Source of the DNA: Podospora pseudocomata | Taxonomy: Eukaryota; Ascomycota; Sordariomycetes; Sordariales; Podosporaceae | Length of the DNA stretch: 64,000 bases | NCBI RefSeq assembly: GCF_035222375.1 | Contig: NW_026946363.1 | Location: 2,294,001 to 2,358,000 of the forward strand | Reading direction: 5' to 3' | Shown: positions 44,849 through 56,786 of the stretch, one piece after another | Position numbering within the stretch: the first letter of the stretch is position 1 | How the letters are laid out: each line of letters opens with the position of its first letter | Translations under genes and position numbers: made by a program | The notes under the pieces: generated by a model | Told to the model about the DNA's origin: nothing | What the model saw: the letters and a program-made list of their open reading frames with translations, nothing else | Database searches by the model: none

Positions 44849-46830
44849 CTAGAGCCTGAAACTCTCCCTCACCGCCCCGCCCAACCGCCTGATAGCCTCA
44901 GTCATATTCCCCGGCGTAGCAGCCGCAAACGTAGCCCTGAAGAACAGCCCCGTCGGCGCCACTTCCTGCTGGGCACGAAACCAACTCCCCCTTGCGATGA
45001 GCACTCCCTTGTCGATACAAGACTCGAAAATGTCTTCTTCAATCTCGAGAATAGATTTTGTTCTCGAGTCCGGGTGGAGGGTGTGGTCTAGGTGGAGCCA
45101 TTGCTGTCATATATCAGCGACTATACCAAGGGTAAAGGGGGGTTAAAAAAAAAAAGAAAAAAAAAAGAAAAAAAACTCACAAACATGCCCGCCCTCACAA
45201 CACCCCAACTCACCACCTCTTTGGGTAGATACTCCTCGCACGCCTTGAGGAGCGTGTTCCTTCTTTCGGTGTACTCTCTCTGCAGCACCATCAACCACTT
45301 TAGATACCCCTCGTGACCCCACGTCTCGTCGAGTAGTTTATGTAAAATGACCTGAGAGAACCCGCTGGGTCCCTGGTTGGCGACTTCGGCGTGTCGGAGG
45401 AAGCGCTCGACGAGTTGGTCTGAGGCGGTGAGCCAGCCTAGTCTTGAGCCGGGGACTAGGACTTTGGAGAAGGAGTCCATTCTGATGACTCGCCCGTCCG
45501 TGTCCATGCTTAACAAAGTTGGGAGGAGGGAGTCGAGGAAGTCGGTTGTGTTGGAAGGGGCAGGGGTAGGGGTTGGGGTGATGGTGGGCGGGAGTTGGAG
45601 GTAGTAATATGGTTCGTCTTCGATGATCACCAGATCGTGCTTGGAGCAGATGTCGTAGATTTGCTTTCTTCGCTCTGGGCCTTGGGTTGCTCCTGTTGGG
45701 TTCTGACCGGATGGCACCGTATATAAGACGTGTGGTTTTCGCTTGTTGCCCCGTTCGGAAGGGCTCCATGTTGAGAGGATGTGGTCTAGTTCGGAGGGGA
45801 TAAGGCCTTGCTCATCGATGGGGACGCCAAAGGTGGGGATGCCCAAGGGGTGGGCTGTTTCCAAGGCCGTGGCAAAAGAGAATTCTTCTGTGAGGATGGA
45901 GTCGTTTCTGGAGGAGTCGCAGAGCATGCGGAGGGTTTGCTCTAAAGCACCGGTCGAGCCGACGGTGAGGCAGGTTTTCCAGTCGGCGTAGGGGGGGTTG
46001 GAGACGAGTTCCGTGTGTTCGGTTACGAAGCGGATGAGTTGGGCCGAGCCATGTGCTTGAGCGTAGTTGAGTGAGATGGAAAGGTCGTATTCTTTTTGGA
46101 CTGGGGCTGAGGGATGGGTGTCGTATTTGCCGATGGTGATGTCTTGGAAGGCGGGGTGGACCTCTGGGGGCGAGAGAGTTGGGTTGTGAAGGTAATCTGG
46201 GACGGAGAGGGAGATGGAGTTGATGGGGAAGTACTCTGGGCACGGAAGGCCACCGCCGAGTGAGATGATGCCAGGGGTTTTGAGGTGGCGGGCAGCTTGT
46301 TTGAGCTTGCATGGTTCGCGGATAGAAGCTTCGTAGGAGAGATGATCTGTTTCACGTTAATAAATGTTCCAAAGTTGGTGATGGGGGGACATACGGCTCA
46401 TATCCTTTGCCATCGGCTTTCCTGATGACTGTTGAAGCTATGTCAGCTTGACAATAAATAACGGTTCATGAGTGGCACTTACATCCCCCTTGAAAACCCC
46501 TGAATCACACCCCGCCGCCGTCGGGGCCACCAACCTCCCCGCCCTCCTCCTCCTCTCCAAAATCTCGCCAATAGTCACCCTCTTATTCTTCGTCGGTGTC
46601 TCTGGGATATCTGGCAACTCAACCTCAGGCAGAGGTGAAGGGCCACCAATCACCGTCGCCTCGGCAGCCGAATCTAACTTTGGTCTGCTGTGAAATGATG
46701 CCTGTTGGCCATTGTTGCTTTGAGCTTTCTTATAATTGTTAATGAAACCCGGCCGAGACGTCAAACCCCAACTCCGAGACCGGGGCACCACAGCAGCGGC
46801 CCCGGAGCCGAGACGGGCAGCTCTCCGCAT
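44849..46830 (-). CDS. ARO8: Aromatic amino acid aminotransferase-like, PLP fold type I
   Basis: PLP enzyme of the ARO8/2-aminoadipate aminotransferase group; transfers amino groups between aromatic amino acids or 2-aminoadipate and 2-oxo acids. Exons 46830-46483, 46428-46395, 46346-45181 and 45103-44849 give 600 residues. The Arg-rich, acid-poor N-terminus (MRRAARLGSGAAAVVPRSRS) could be a mitochondrial presequence. A KRVTIGEILERRRRAGRL block follows. The core starts HHLSYEASIREPCKL...ISLGGGLPCPEYFP. PLP motifs: GSTGALEQTLRML, YTVPSGQNPTGATQ, IIEDEPYYYLQL, and the Schiff-base lysine in MDSFSKVLVPGSRLGW. An in-frame ATG at 46959 would add a His/Thr repeat leader encoded by the adjacent (GT)n and is less likely. 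ARO8, ARO9 or LYS-type specificity cannot be separated by eye. Confidence 0.88.
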
Positions 46831-47487
46831 ATTTGTGTTCCGTTCCGGTTGCCGTGCCAAGGACCGGGATTGTGTGTGTGTGTGTGTGTGTGTAAGTGAG
46901 ATAGATATCCGAGAGTACCAGGGTTGATGATGCAGAACAAAAAACAAAAGAGCTTCCAATACAAAACCAATATCGCTATTTATTTGAGAATGGTATCAAC
47001 AGAAGATAAGAAAGAGATATATCTTGATGGAGCACGACTGTGCAACGTGTATGTAGCGTCAGTGATAAGCACCACCGGGACACGGCGGGGTCGAACTAAC
47101 AACGGCTACCTTCGGGTCGAATCACCCATCCCGGCCCGCAACAAAGCTTACCTGGCCGTTCCGTTGTCCACAAAACTAACAAAAAAAGGGAGGATAAGGA
47201 TGGCTCACTGACCGCTCCTTGTGACCTGTCTGTACGTAATTAGCTTTAGGTCGGGATAGTCCTCATCGGATGCCGTTCTCCAGAGTTATGCAAGATATGC
47301 ATATAACAGTCGAGATGGGGTGAGATGGCACGGATTGGGATGAGATGGAAAGACACATCATAGATGAGTAAAATCTCATAAATCATATTCATACAAATCC
47401 CTGTAAAGGAAGAAGGCATGCCGCTGAGTGAGACAGTCTGATATATACCATAGCCCAAAATCAAAACCCCGATCCCCATACCTGATA
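46831..47487. other. Intergenic region: aminotransferase promoter and P450 3' flank
   Basis: 0.66 kb. Contains (TG)n next to the aminotransferase start and a G/C-rich block at about 47085-47150 with a short imperfect inverted repeat (CCGGGA ... TCCCGG). No gene. Confidence 0.55.
46871..46894. repeat. (TG)n microsatellite
   Basis: Dinucleotide run about 40 nt upstream of the chosen aminotransferase ATG, probably in its 5' UTR. Confidence 0.9.
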
Positions 47488-49278
47488 TCAAGCCTTCTTG
47501 GCCTCCCAGAACCCAACCTTTACACCATCACCCGGTTGCAGCACAATCTCGGCCCTCAGGCACGGGTTGCCACCATCAATCTCACCCATGTAGTTGTCCA
47601 GCCTCTCGTACTTTTGAAATAACCTGGTCAACACGTATGCCATCTCGGTCAGCGCAAACTGCTGCCCGATGCAGATTCTCGGACCGCCGTTGAAGGGGAT
47701 GTACTGCCATGGCTTGGGTTGCCAGACGGACCATCGATCTGGGCTGAAGACATCGACTGGGGCGAAGTTGGCGGATACGGGGGGATAGAGGTCTTCACGG
47801 CGTTGCATGACGAGTGTGGAGTAGGCGATGGGTGTATCCTTAAGGACCTTGACTGGAAGGGAGCCATCGGGACCGCCTCCACGGGGGAGGGTGGTATCTT
47901 TGAGCGCGAGACGGACACTGAGCACGAATTGTCAATATAATGTTCAGGTATAGAATAGGGGGGGCGGGGGGGTTACTAACTTGAAGGGCACAACAGGATA
48001 CAACCTCAGTGTCTCGTTCATGACATTCTGAAGGTACTTCATCCCCTTGAGATCCTCATAAGTAGGCGCACGAGTAGGACCAACCACACGCAAGATTTCC
48101 TCTCTCAACTTCTTGAGAGCTTCAGGGTGGCGAGCGAGTTCGTAGATGGTCCAGGACAAGGTGCAAGCGGTGGTGTCTCTTCCGGCCAACAGGACAGCAA
48201 TAAGTTGGTCCCTGAGAACTTGACGATCACGGGTGAACCCAGCCAGGGCATGCAGGAAGGTATAACCGGCGTCAGACTTGCTGGCGAGGTCGTTAGGGTC
48301 AAGACGGAGGGTCTGCTCGATGTACTGGTTGATGAAGGCGTTGATGATTTTCATGCCCTTGCGGAAGGAGCCACGGGGGACGAAGACGTTGAGGGGCCCA
48401 GCACGGCTAATGATGGACTGAACTCTTTGGACTTCGGCGAAGGCTTCGGCGAATTCTTGGCGGGGGTTGCTACATTTCCATCATATATCAGCCCCCTGTC
48501 CAAATGGAAAGGCTTAATCTGTTAAAGCATACCTGAGAGACTTGACATCCTTGCCCAACAGGAAATCTGTCGCCGAGTCAAGTGTAAACCGGAAGAACAA
48601 ATCGCTGATATCAACTGGCTTCCCATTGCCAGCCTCAAGATCCACATGCTGTCCCTCGCCATTGAGAGCTCCTCCGTTCGCAATAGCCCGGAAGAGAGTC
48701 TGCATGTGCTTCTCAAACACGTGCAGGTCGCTGACACGGTCTTTGATGAACTGAGGTCTGATCAACTGTCGGCTGCCATGCCACAAATCTCCATCGGTAG
48801 TGAAAATGCTGTCGCCCAAAAAGGCCTTCCACTCCCTGTGGAAGGGCTCGCCCTTGCCATAATCACCGAACTGGGTTGCCAGGATAGCTTTGATGTTCTC
48901 GGGGTCGCAGGTCATGACCACGCGGCGGCCAGCAATACGGTTCTCGACGGTTGATGAGTTGGCTTGTACAAAGAGGGATTTCCACATGGGGAGGTTCTGG
49001 TAGTTCATTGAAGCCTTGACGCTGCGGTAAATAAAATCGATACCTGTGTTGGTTAGACATGACATACACAGTACCTGGAACCGAGGAGACATCTTACTGA
49101 ACGGCAACTTGGAGGGAATCCTTGGTGGCCTTGCGCCAGTCATCCGGGCAAGCTTGATTTCCTGCCATGCAGGCCTCAAAACTAGCCACCAAGCCAGATG
49201 TGCCAGAAGCAGTGCTGGTCCGAGGATCAACACTGATTTAACCGAGACATGCTCGATAGCTGTTTCAACGAGTCCCAT
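47488..49278 (-). CDS. Cytochrome P450, CYP52-like (fatty acid/alkane hydroxylase type)
   Basis: Haem monooxygenase anchored in the ER. Exons 49278-49098, 49043-48533, 48469-47981 and 47917-47488 give 536 residues. N-terminal membrane anchor VLILGPALLLAHLAWWLVL. I-helix oxygen motif AVLLAGRDTTACTLSW; ExxR in NETLRLYPVVP; haem loop FNGGPRICIGQQFAL with Cys476. The block PFNVRLALKDTTLPRGGG, rebuilt by the last splice, and the early VSDLHVFEKHMQTLF segment fit the CYP52/CYP539-like families, which hydroxylate the end of fatty acids or alkanes; the substrate is inferred. All introns are GT-AG (54, 63, 63 nt). It lies on the same strand as the aminotransferase, but nothing else suggests a pathway cluster. 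Confidence 0.93.
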
Positions 49279-49454
49279 CTTGGTGTTGAAGAAAGCACAG
49301 AAGCCAACGAAGAAACGATACCCCGAACTAGCGGGTAGAGCAGATAACTCCCCTCAGTATCTGCGTCCTCACAGAGAAGACGAGTAGAGGGAAGTAAAAA
49401 CAAACAGCCGCCCGCGACCAAGAACGGCTCACCGGTTGGACTCGGCTGCCGCCG

Positions 49455-49462
49455 TATATAAA
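49455..49462. promoter_or_regulatory. Possible TATA element upstream of the P450
   Basis: TATATAAA-type sequence about 180 nt upstream of the P450 start. Its orientation is ambiguous; weak evidence. Confidence 0.25.
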
Positions 49463-51562
49463 GCCAGGTTTTCGCCGCAGGGGTCAACAGCTGTTGAGCA
49501 ACCAAAGCAGCAGATCAACACGGTCCCTAGAGGGTACAACCGTATGCTGGCCGTATGATATGCGTCCGGTACGAGCGTGTATGTGGTGATATATGACAAT
49601 GACGGCAGAGACAAGAGTGTAAGCAAGTAGTGTGGGACACCAGGAGAAGTGCAGCTCCCTTGCTCTTTATTCCATCTGATTTTCCAACAGACAGAAAAAA
49701 TCCTACCTCCCCAGGGAAGCAGGCACGGGGGGCGGGCATAATTTCCATCCGTTGTTCCGAAATCCGTACGTAGGCGAGCCTCTGAGGGGTTCAGAAGAAG
49801 TTGGGAAAGAGCCAAGTTCAGTTGGCATTCATTGTCTGTGACACACCTAGCTCCACCCCAAGCAATGCCTACAGTAGCATCCTGGCGTCTGCGCACAGAA
49901 AGGGTCGGAATCAAGCCGACCAGCAGACCTCTCTCTCTGCTTTCTGCGGCCAGCATTGCGATGGCGGCACAGCATCGACCTTTGCGCACGTGTGGCCCGT
50001 ATCCTGACCTCTCTTCTTCTTTGAGTCCAAACAAAAGAAGCCATATCCCAAGCCTCGGCTAGCTGAAGAGAAGTTCCAAAAAGCTCTCCGATCCCGTGTT
50101 TTCCGCCTTTCTCGAGACAGAGCAAAAAGACCCCGTTCCTGGCAGGCGGGTCGGGGCCAACCCGCGCGTCATCTGTTGGGGGGTGTTCGGGGGACTAATC
50201 CCAAGGCAGACAGGGCCGAGGCTCCTTTCTCTTGACAAGACCTGCTAAAAGGCGGGGGAAACGGCCAGTTGTGGGGTTGCAATTGCATCTTGGGACGTTG
50301 CGGATCGTGCACGATGCATCAAGTGGCGTGGTTTTTTTCCTGTCGAAAGTGCATATCGAAACATACACTTCGTCGTCTGGATCTTTGTGACAGACGTGAG
50401 TGGTACGGGCGGAATACAACCTACGGCAGTTAAGCTCACGGGAGACGAGCTCTCGGGAGCAACCCAGGAGGTGGAAGATGGCACAAGAAATCGCGTGGCT
50501 CGGATCCGGTGCGCGATTGGGGCGGTGTGGTCCATGTACATTGTATATAGTGTAACGGTGAGACCAGTTGTGCATAACACGAGCGAACTGTCGGTTCTTG
50601 TGGTTGTTGAAGATTTCCAAAATGTTCTTCTGTTCGGTCGTAACAAGGTGCTGACGTGAAGATGGGTTCCACCCCCGCAAACTGCCAAACAGCGCTAACC
50701 TTGCCACTATCTACCCCAGAAAAACCCACTGATTCCAGCAAAGGCTAACCCTATTAGGGACCGTTGTTGGCCGCATGTAAGTGACTTCTTGCAAAACTGC
50801 CGTCGCTGCAATCAACCTCACTCGGCCGAGTGTTCAAGATTGGATTTCATAAGGGAGACTTCGCTCTAACTGAATTGTCTAATTGCATTTGCAAACTCCG
50901 CATTGTTTCTGAGCTATCTCCTGCCAAACTCAGGGGCACTCAAACATTCCGATTCTCAGTGTCACTCTGACCTTCCCATAGCCAACAAAGCTCACCAGAT
51001 TTGGAGAAGCTCTCTCGAGAAATTCACATGAAAGTACCTTATACCCTTCCTCGGCCTGCCCTGCATTTCCCCCGCAGCCAATATACGGCTGAGCACTCCA
51101 AATCCAATCACAGCTTTGGCTCTGCATCAGGTAAAGACCAACAGACACAAGCTCTTGGGAGGACCAAAATTGGCGTCAGATGATGATTTTATACTTGTAA
51201 ACTAGCTGCAGCTATCCAGCTGGGCAAACAAACAGACGATCCCTCGGGGTTGAGCCTGCAAGCTGAACCGTAGTCCGTCTTGGAAGGTTGAGTTGTACTA
51301 CGCAGAGAAGTCTGAAGGGATCTTATCTTGGACCTTTATTCCACGCCAGTAACAACTAACACCCTCGAAAGACGCAAGGACGCCCCTCGATTTCCGTTCG
51401 GCGCAGTCGTTACTTCTTGACACCTTGACAACACGGTTCCCATTTACATAACAATACTCGCAATAGTAAAGTATATACACTACTTCACCGGCCAAGATCA
51501 TCCCATATGGCCGAGATGGAACTTGCGGAACAATCCCGACTTATACGGATCTGTCCCGACTA

Positions 51563-51590
51563 ACACCACCACCACCACCACCACCACCAC
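51563..51590. repeat. (CCA)n trinucleotide repeat
   Basis: About nine copies, just beyond the GH20 stop codon in its 3' flank. Confidence 0.95.
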
Positions 51591-51666
51591 AGCACCAACA
51601 TAGCCAAGCCACAACTCCAACCGCACTAAACTCGAAACTCCCTAGCAGACACACCTCACCTCAGCC

Positions 51667-53630
51667 TCACATAGCAAACTCACACTCCCACGGCTCACCC
51701 TGCACGCAAAACTCCTGCGAAATCGGGCTCGCCCTCACCCCCCTCCTGACCAATCTCTCCCTAAACTCAGTAAGTCTAGGAAAAGCCTCAATCTGGCTCC
51801 TGTTCTGCCCGGTATTATCATCAACCCTCCCGGACCAAAGCACCTCCCCCGCCACGCTCGCCCTAGGCCAGACAATACCATCCAGATTCATCGGATCAAT
51901 CGTCTCACTCCAAACCGCCACCTCCCCCCCAAGCACAAGTTTCGCCTCCTCCTCAGTAAGGTTGGCAGTAGGATCATGAGAGTAAATCAGCCCCCAAGAC
52001 TTTGTCGGTCCGCACCAGTCATTAAACGGATACCCCGTCTTGAAAGGCAGCCCATTCTCCCAGGTGATCCACTGCCCCCTTCCACAGTCGAGATACTACA
52101 TCATCATGTCAGCCTTTACCCTACCCCCCCTTTTTTTTTTCTCTCCCTAATCAAAAAGAAAGAAAAACTCACCCAAAAATTATAATTACTATCAATAACC
52201 CTATGCCCCATCCCAACCAACTCCTTCACCGCCCCCGCCCCAAGCCAGCTCTGCACCACCGTCCCTTCTCCAAGTGTAACATTCCACTCCAAAGGAATCT
52301 CCTCCCACACCACCGGCGTCAGCCCCTTTTCCCTAACCCTCTCATGCTGCTTATCAATGAACTTTTGCAGTAACGGCTGCAAAACCTCCGAACTATTCGA
52401 CCTAATCCCCTCATCAAGCATAGAATCATTCCTATTCAACTCATCCCCCCCCGTGTGAAAATAAGCCGCGTACCTCTCCACCCTGGGCAAAAGATCATCA
52501 AACAACCTCCCCAAAAACTCGTCAACAGCCGTGTTGTTGAGCTTGAACGCCCCGCACGGCGGCTGGGCGCACCACCAGTGATACGGCTGCTCATTATACG
52601 CGACAATCAGCTCCGGATGCGACAGCGAGACGGAACCAATATGCCCCGGCATGTCAATCTCGAAATAGACCTCCACCCCGCGGATGGCGCCGTATTTCTG
52701 GATTGATTCCACGTCGGAAGGGGAGTAAGTCTCGCTGGGGTGGTGTGCGCCTTTCTCGGAAAGTTCTGGCATTGATGGGATGACAAGAGGCCATGATTGG
52801 GAGTCTGTGACGTGGATGTGGAGGCGGTTGAGTTTACTCCAGGCCATGGCGTCGATTGTCCTGAGGATGTCCTCCACTGGGAAAAAATGGCGGGCCGTGT
52901 CGAGGAGGATGCCCCGGTGGGGGAACTTGGGGGAGTCGGTTATTGAGACGGGGGCGTAGGGGGTGTACCAGAATGTGCCTGACGAGTGCTGGTAGAAGAG
53001 CTGGGAAAAGGTTTCCAGGCCGCGGAGGATGCCGATTGAGGAGACGGCTGTGAGTTTGGCGTGGCCGGATTTGCTTAGGGTCAGGTTGTAGGACTCGTCG
53101 ACTTCGCCTGCTAGTGGCTTGAAGGCGGAGCGGTCGTCCGAGGCTGTCTGGATGATTTCGAGCGTTTGGAGCCATTCTAATTTGTCGAGGTCGGGTTCGT
53201 ACTTCGTGTTTGGCTTGTGGAGGATCCAGGGGACAAACTTGCTGTTGAATATCCCGGTGAGGGCTCTGGAGACGCCGGCTTGGACGATTTCCTTGCTGGT
53301 GAAGCCGGAGGGTATGTAGCCGTAAGTGTAGGGGATCTGTTGGAAGGCGAGGTTTTCAGTTAATACTTCCTCCTCTTGGCCATCATCATTTACGTCATCC
53401 GAGCAGTGAGCAGGGCATTCATGGGGCTGTGGCTCAGAGGAAGGAATGGAAGAGGAAGACCAGCGTACAAATGCACCGTTGTATGTGACTTCAATGTTCT
53501 GATTCAGAAACTGGACGCCATCTCCTTTGGTGAATTTTTGAGGGGCAGGCCATACAGCTGCTACAGGGTTGAGGAAGAGGGGGTATAGAAAGCAGAGAGC
53601 CGTCACGAGCGACGGCAAACGAGAAAACAT
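51667..53630 (-). CDS. Beta-N-acetylhexosaminidase, GH20, secreted
   Basis: Exo-enzyme that removes terminal GlcNAc or GalNAc, used in chitin turnover and wall remodelling. Exons 53630-52173 and 52095-51667 give 628 residues. Signal peptide MFSRLPSLVTALCFLYPLFL; in-frame upstream ATGs are probably untranslated. The N-terminal domain starts VWPAPQKFTKGDGVQFLN. The TIM barrel holds GILLDTARHFFPVEDILRTI, HIHVTDSQSWPLVIPSMPEL and the catalytic pair in YFHTGGDELN (D396, E397), with substrate-site Trp in VVWEEIPLEW and VWSETIDP. The acidic insert DDVNDDGQEEE near residue 90 may be a propeptide-like loop. The 77-nt intron has a U-rich start; without it the chain ends in a basic aberrant tail. Confidence 0.95.
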
Positions 53631-55181
53631 GCTGGGTTGTATTTGAGGTGGGAATACCGCAGAGGTCGGGAATATTTGGGGGGAAAAGCAGGAGAAGGTG
53701 ACCTTGAAGCTGCCTGTGGTGTTTTCAACCCCAAGGCAAACCAAGGGCAGGCGGGTGAAAGCAGGGACAGGGCAGGCCAGGCCAAGGCTGGAGAACAGAG
53801 GGAGCAGCAGGCTTTGGATGATGTTTATATAAATCAGAAATGGGCATTCAAGGGCTGGTCTTCCAATTCATGCATTCAATCGGTGTACCGCGAACGGGTA
53901 TTCTGCCACACAGCCCGCGCCCGGATGGAGCTCCCGCATCCAATCAAGACTTGGTAGCACGGGATGATGGCACGGTGCAGGGCACCACAAGACCGACCCA
54001 GGTGTGCCAGTTGGTGTTGCTTCAGGTCTCAGCGGAATTTTGTGGCGTCGATGCTACCTGGTTGTTAGAGTCCAGATGATGAAGAGTTGTGTTGATCCAA
54101 ATCTTTGAAGCTGCTGTGAGGGGGCGCAACGTTACGTCTAAACCAGGTAGCTGCTCTCTTGTTGGGCAATAGGCCGTGTAAGTGCCGAAGGCCAAGTCTC
54201 AGCCGAAGCCACGTTAAGCAGCTTGCATGTGTTTTCCCCAAAGTCGAGATAACTTCAGGAAGAGGAAGAAGAAGATGGCATGTAGAATGTTTGTTTGCGG
54301 TACCCTGATTGCCTTGATGTACAGATGCGGGTCCCAACCGAGACCTGCGGGGATCCTGATGACGATGATCACTGCCGGAGGGAGCTCTTCTCTGCCGGCC
54401 GAGATAGCTCCCATAGCCTACTTGATCAGTTGCTTACAACTGAACCCTGACAGCTACAGGGGCACAGTTTATGCGCAGGCAGTTGACGGAAGTTGTTCCA
54501 GCCCCGTTCTATTTCAAGCAGGTGGTGGTGGCTGGGAAGACAGTGTGTAACTGACAGGAGGTAGAGCTCGTAGAGATGCAGAAACGATAAGATAAGCTCA
54601 CTGCTGAATAAGCACTACGAGTGAACTGGCACTTGCTCCCACTTTCTTCAATGACGCCATGGTCCGTGCCCTTCTTATTCTTCCTCACTAGCCCAAGTCA
54701 CGTGAAGGCCGCCACTGCGCAAAACACTCACCAGCCACACAACTTGGAGAACTCATTCAGCCTGGTCGCGCAAGGTTCGGCTCACACAGTTGAATGATAT
54801 TCGTAAAACTTTCCACCACATCCCCAACCACAAACGAACGCTTCTTCCTGCAGTTCAACTCCCCCGGACCCTCTTATTCATCAGCCGAATAAATCCCCTC
54901 CTTCGCAAGCTTCGAAGGTTCTGCCCCGTATCAGTCAGCCCGCGCACCGAGCGGTCGCGTCTCGAAGCTCCGCTGTCTTTCAAAGGACTTCGCCGCTTCT
55001 ATATCCACAGAGCCCACCCTCGACTTGGGCCCGAACCAACAACAACAAGCGATTTCATCTCTTCGCAACAACGGAACACCCCCGCCAGGGCAACTCTTGT
55101 CTTTCTTTGCGACAGCCCGAACCATCGGTCCTTCATCACCGAATTCCTCCTCTGCTAGCCTAACAGCAGCACCACGCGATC
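53631..55181. other. Divergent 1.55-kb promoter region between GH20 and NAB2
   Basis: No supported gene. Contains a TATATAAA element near the GH20 side and a long pyrimidine/CCC-rich leader toward NAB2 (54790-55180). Confidence 0.5.
53824..53833 (-). promoter_or_regulatory. Possible TATA box of the GH20 gene
   Basis: TTTATATAAA about 195 nt upstream of the GH20 ATG. The sequence is palindromic, so its direction rests on the neighbour gene only. Confidence 0.3.
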
Positions 55182-56786
55182 ATGTCTATCGAAGTCGCGA
55201 TCGGCACGCCTTTGGCGGATGCCCTTAACATGGCCATCCAGACAAAGATTGCTGAACTTGGATGGGCCGGTCCCGGCAACGAGGGCGCTTCCATGGCCGA
55301 GTATTTCGTTCTCATGCTCGCCAACGGCAAGTCAGAAGCCGAGGTTGCCAGCGAGATCTCCGGCGATCTACTAGGCTTGGGTCCTGAGGACCAGAGTGTG
55401 CCTGAGTTTTCAAGGTGGTTATTCGAGCAGGTCGCCGCTCTCAACAGCCAACTAGGCGCCCAGTCTGCGCAGCCTGCCACTGGAAACAACGAAATGGACA
55501 CAGCCGGGGATGACACAATGGAGGGAACTTTTGATCTCAACATGGATACAGATGCGCCTGCCATTAATGCGTATGTTATTGTCCCTCTAACCAGCTCTAT
55601 AAATGGTTTGGCGACAGTTGCTAACAAAAGAGACAGACCTACCGGGCCAAAAGCAATGCGCGCTGGCGCTCCCCTCCGCGGCGGCCGTGAGAAGCGTATG
55701 GTGGGCCACATCAACCGTGCGCTTGATCGATCAGGACAGGATGTTCTCCATCGTGTGCGCGGTCAGTCCGGAAGTGAGCGGATTGGGAGAGGCCCCCCAC
55801 ACGGACCGAGGATGGGAGTTGGGAGACAGCCAAGGACAACAAACGCTCGCGCCACCAATATCGCCGCCGGGTTAGCCAACATGAACGGCATGCCTGGGCC
55901 CCCCGGACCTATGGGACCGATGAACGGAATGAATCCCATGAACGGCGCTGGTAGCTTTGTGCCACCCGACCTGTACGCGATAATGGAACAGCAAAACCGC
56001 ATGCTCCAGCAAATGCAGAATCAGCTCATGTTGCAGCAACAGCAGAATAGCAATGGGCGTGGCAAGCCTTTCGACCGCAACAACCGAGGGAACCAGTTCC
56101 GCCGTGGCGGCGGCCACTTCAACGGCCACAACACACACCATCATCATCAACAACAGCAGCAGCAGCAGCAGTCCTCGGAAGGGGCCCAGGACGAGACAGC
56201 ACAGCAAGGCGAAGACGTTGAGATGGGCGGGGCCAAGCGTGAGGCTCCCAACCCCGAAGAGACAGTATGCCGTTACAACCTGCGGTGCGGCAATAAGGAT
56301 TGCAAGTTCGCCCATCAGTCTCCGGCAGCACCTCCCAACACCACGGTGGACGTCACGGATACTTGCAGCTTTGGGGTAGCGTGCAAGAACTGGAAGTGCA
56401 CTGGTCGGCATCCCTCGCCAGCCAGCAAGATGGCACACCAGAGCGAACAAGACTGCAAATTCTTCCCCAACTGCTCCAACCCCCATTGCACCTTCCGCCA
56501 CCCAGCCTTCCCCGCGTGTCGCAACGGCGGCGAGTGCAAGATTCCAAATTGCAAGTTTACGCACGTCAAGACAGCCTGCAAATTCCACCCCTGCACCAAC
56601 CGGAACTGCCCCTTCCTGCACGAGGAAGGACAGCGGGGGACTTTCCAGGACAAGGTCTGGACGGCGGACGGGTCAAAAGAACATGTCAGCGATCGCAAGT
56701 TTGTGGAGGAGAACAGGCCGGAGGACCTCGTGCTTCCCGGGTCAGAACATCCAGACGATGCTGCTTCTCCAGAGGTGGTAGTCTAA
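55182..56786 (+). CDS. NAB2: NAB2/ZC3H14-like nuclear poly(A)-binding zinc finger protein
   Basis: Binds poly(A) and couples 3' processing to mRNA export. Exons 55182-55570 and 55637-56786 give 512 residues. The N-terminal helical fold (MSIEVAIGTPLADALNMAIQ, then ASMAEYFVLMLANGKSEAEV) resembles the PWI-like domain of Nab2. The middle has an Arg/Gly-rich region (PLRGGREKRMVGHINR), Met/Pro/Gly repeats, Gln-rich runs and HHHHQQQQQQQQ. The C-terminus has five CCCH fingers of the short Nab2 type, such as CRYNLRCGNKDCKFAH, CKFFPNCSNPHCTFRH and CKFHPCTNRNCPFLH. The 66-nt intron (GTATGT, GCTAAC, GACAG) is a multiple of three without stops, so retention would give a 534-residue form. Confidence 0.92.
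   Translation: MSIEVAIGTPLADALNMAIQTKIAELGWAGPGNEGASMAEYFVLMLANGKSEAEVASEISGDLLGLGPEDQSVPEFSRWLFEQVAALNSQLGAQSAQPATGNNEMDTAGDDTMEGTFDLNMDTDAPAINAYVIVPLTSSINGLATVANKRDRPTGPKAMRAGAPLRGGREKRMVGHINRALDRSGQDVLHRVRGQSGSERIGRGPPHGPRMGVGRQPRTTNARATNIAAGLANMNGMPGPPGPMGPMNGMNPMNGAGSFVPPDLYAIMEQQNRMLQQMQNQLMLQQQQNSNGRGKPFDRNNRGNQFRRGGGHFNGHNTHHHHQQQQQQQQSSEGAQDETAQQGEDVEMGGAKREAPNPEETVCRYNLRCGNKDCKFAHQSPAAPPNTTVDVTDTCSFGVACKNWKCTGRHPSPASKMAHQSEQDCKFFPNCSNPHCTFRHPAFPACRNGGECKIPNCKFTHVKTACKFHPCTNRNCPFLHEEGQRGTFQDKVWTADGSKEHVSDRKFVEENRPEDLVLPGSEHPDDAASPEVVV

Larger units (their letters stand above)
49279..51666. other. 2.4-kb intergenic region upstream of the P450, downstream of GH20
   Basis: No supported gene. 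Open frames of 90-200 codons on both strands lack recognisable motifs. A plus-strand 90-codon frame at 50387-50659 is the least implausible, but nothing supports it. Confidence 0.5.

Noticed and set aside
47085-47150. tRNA-like block with CCGGGA...TCCCGG arms and GTCGAA words
   Set aside because: Arms are only about 60 nt apart, the T-arm does not pair and the B-box is imperfect on both strands; not a tRNA.
49429-50034. 201-codon minus-strand frame upstream of the P450
   Set aside because: Cys/Arg/Ser mixture with no hydrophobic or motif pattern; likely chance.
44849-53630. Aminotransferase, P450 and GH20 on one strand as a possible secondary-metabolite cluster
   Set aside because: No backbone enzyme (PKS, NRPS, terpene cyclase), no pathway transcription factor or dedicated transporter, and a 2.4-kb gap between P450 and GH20.
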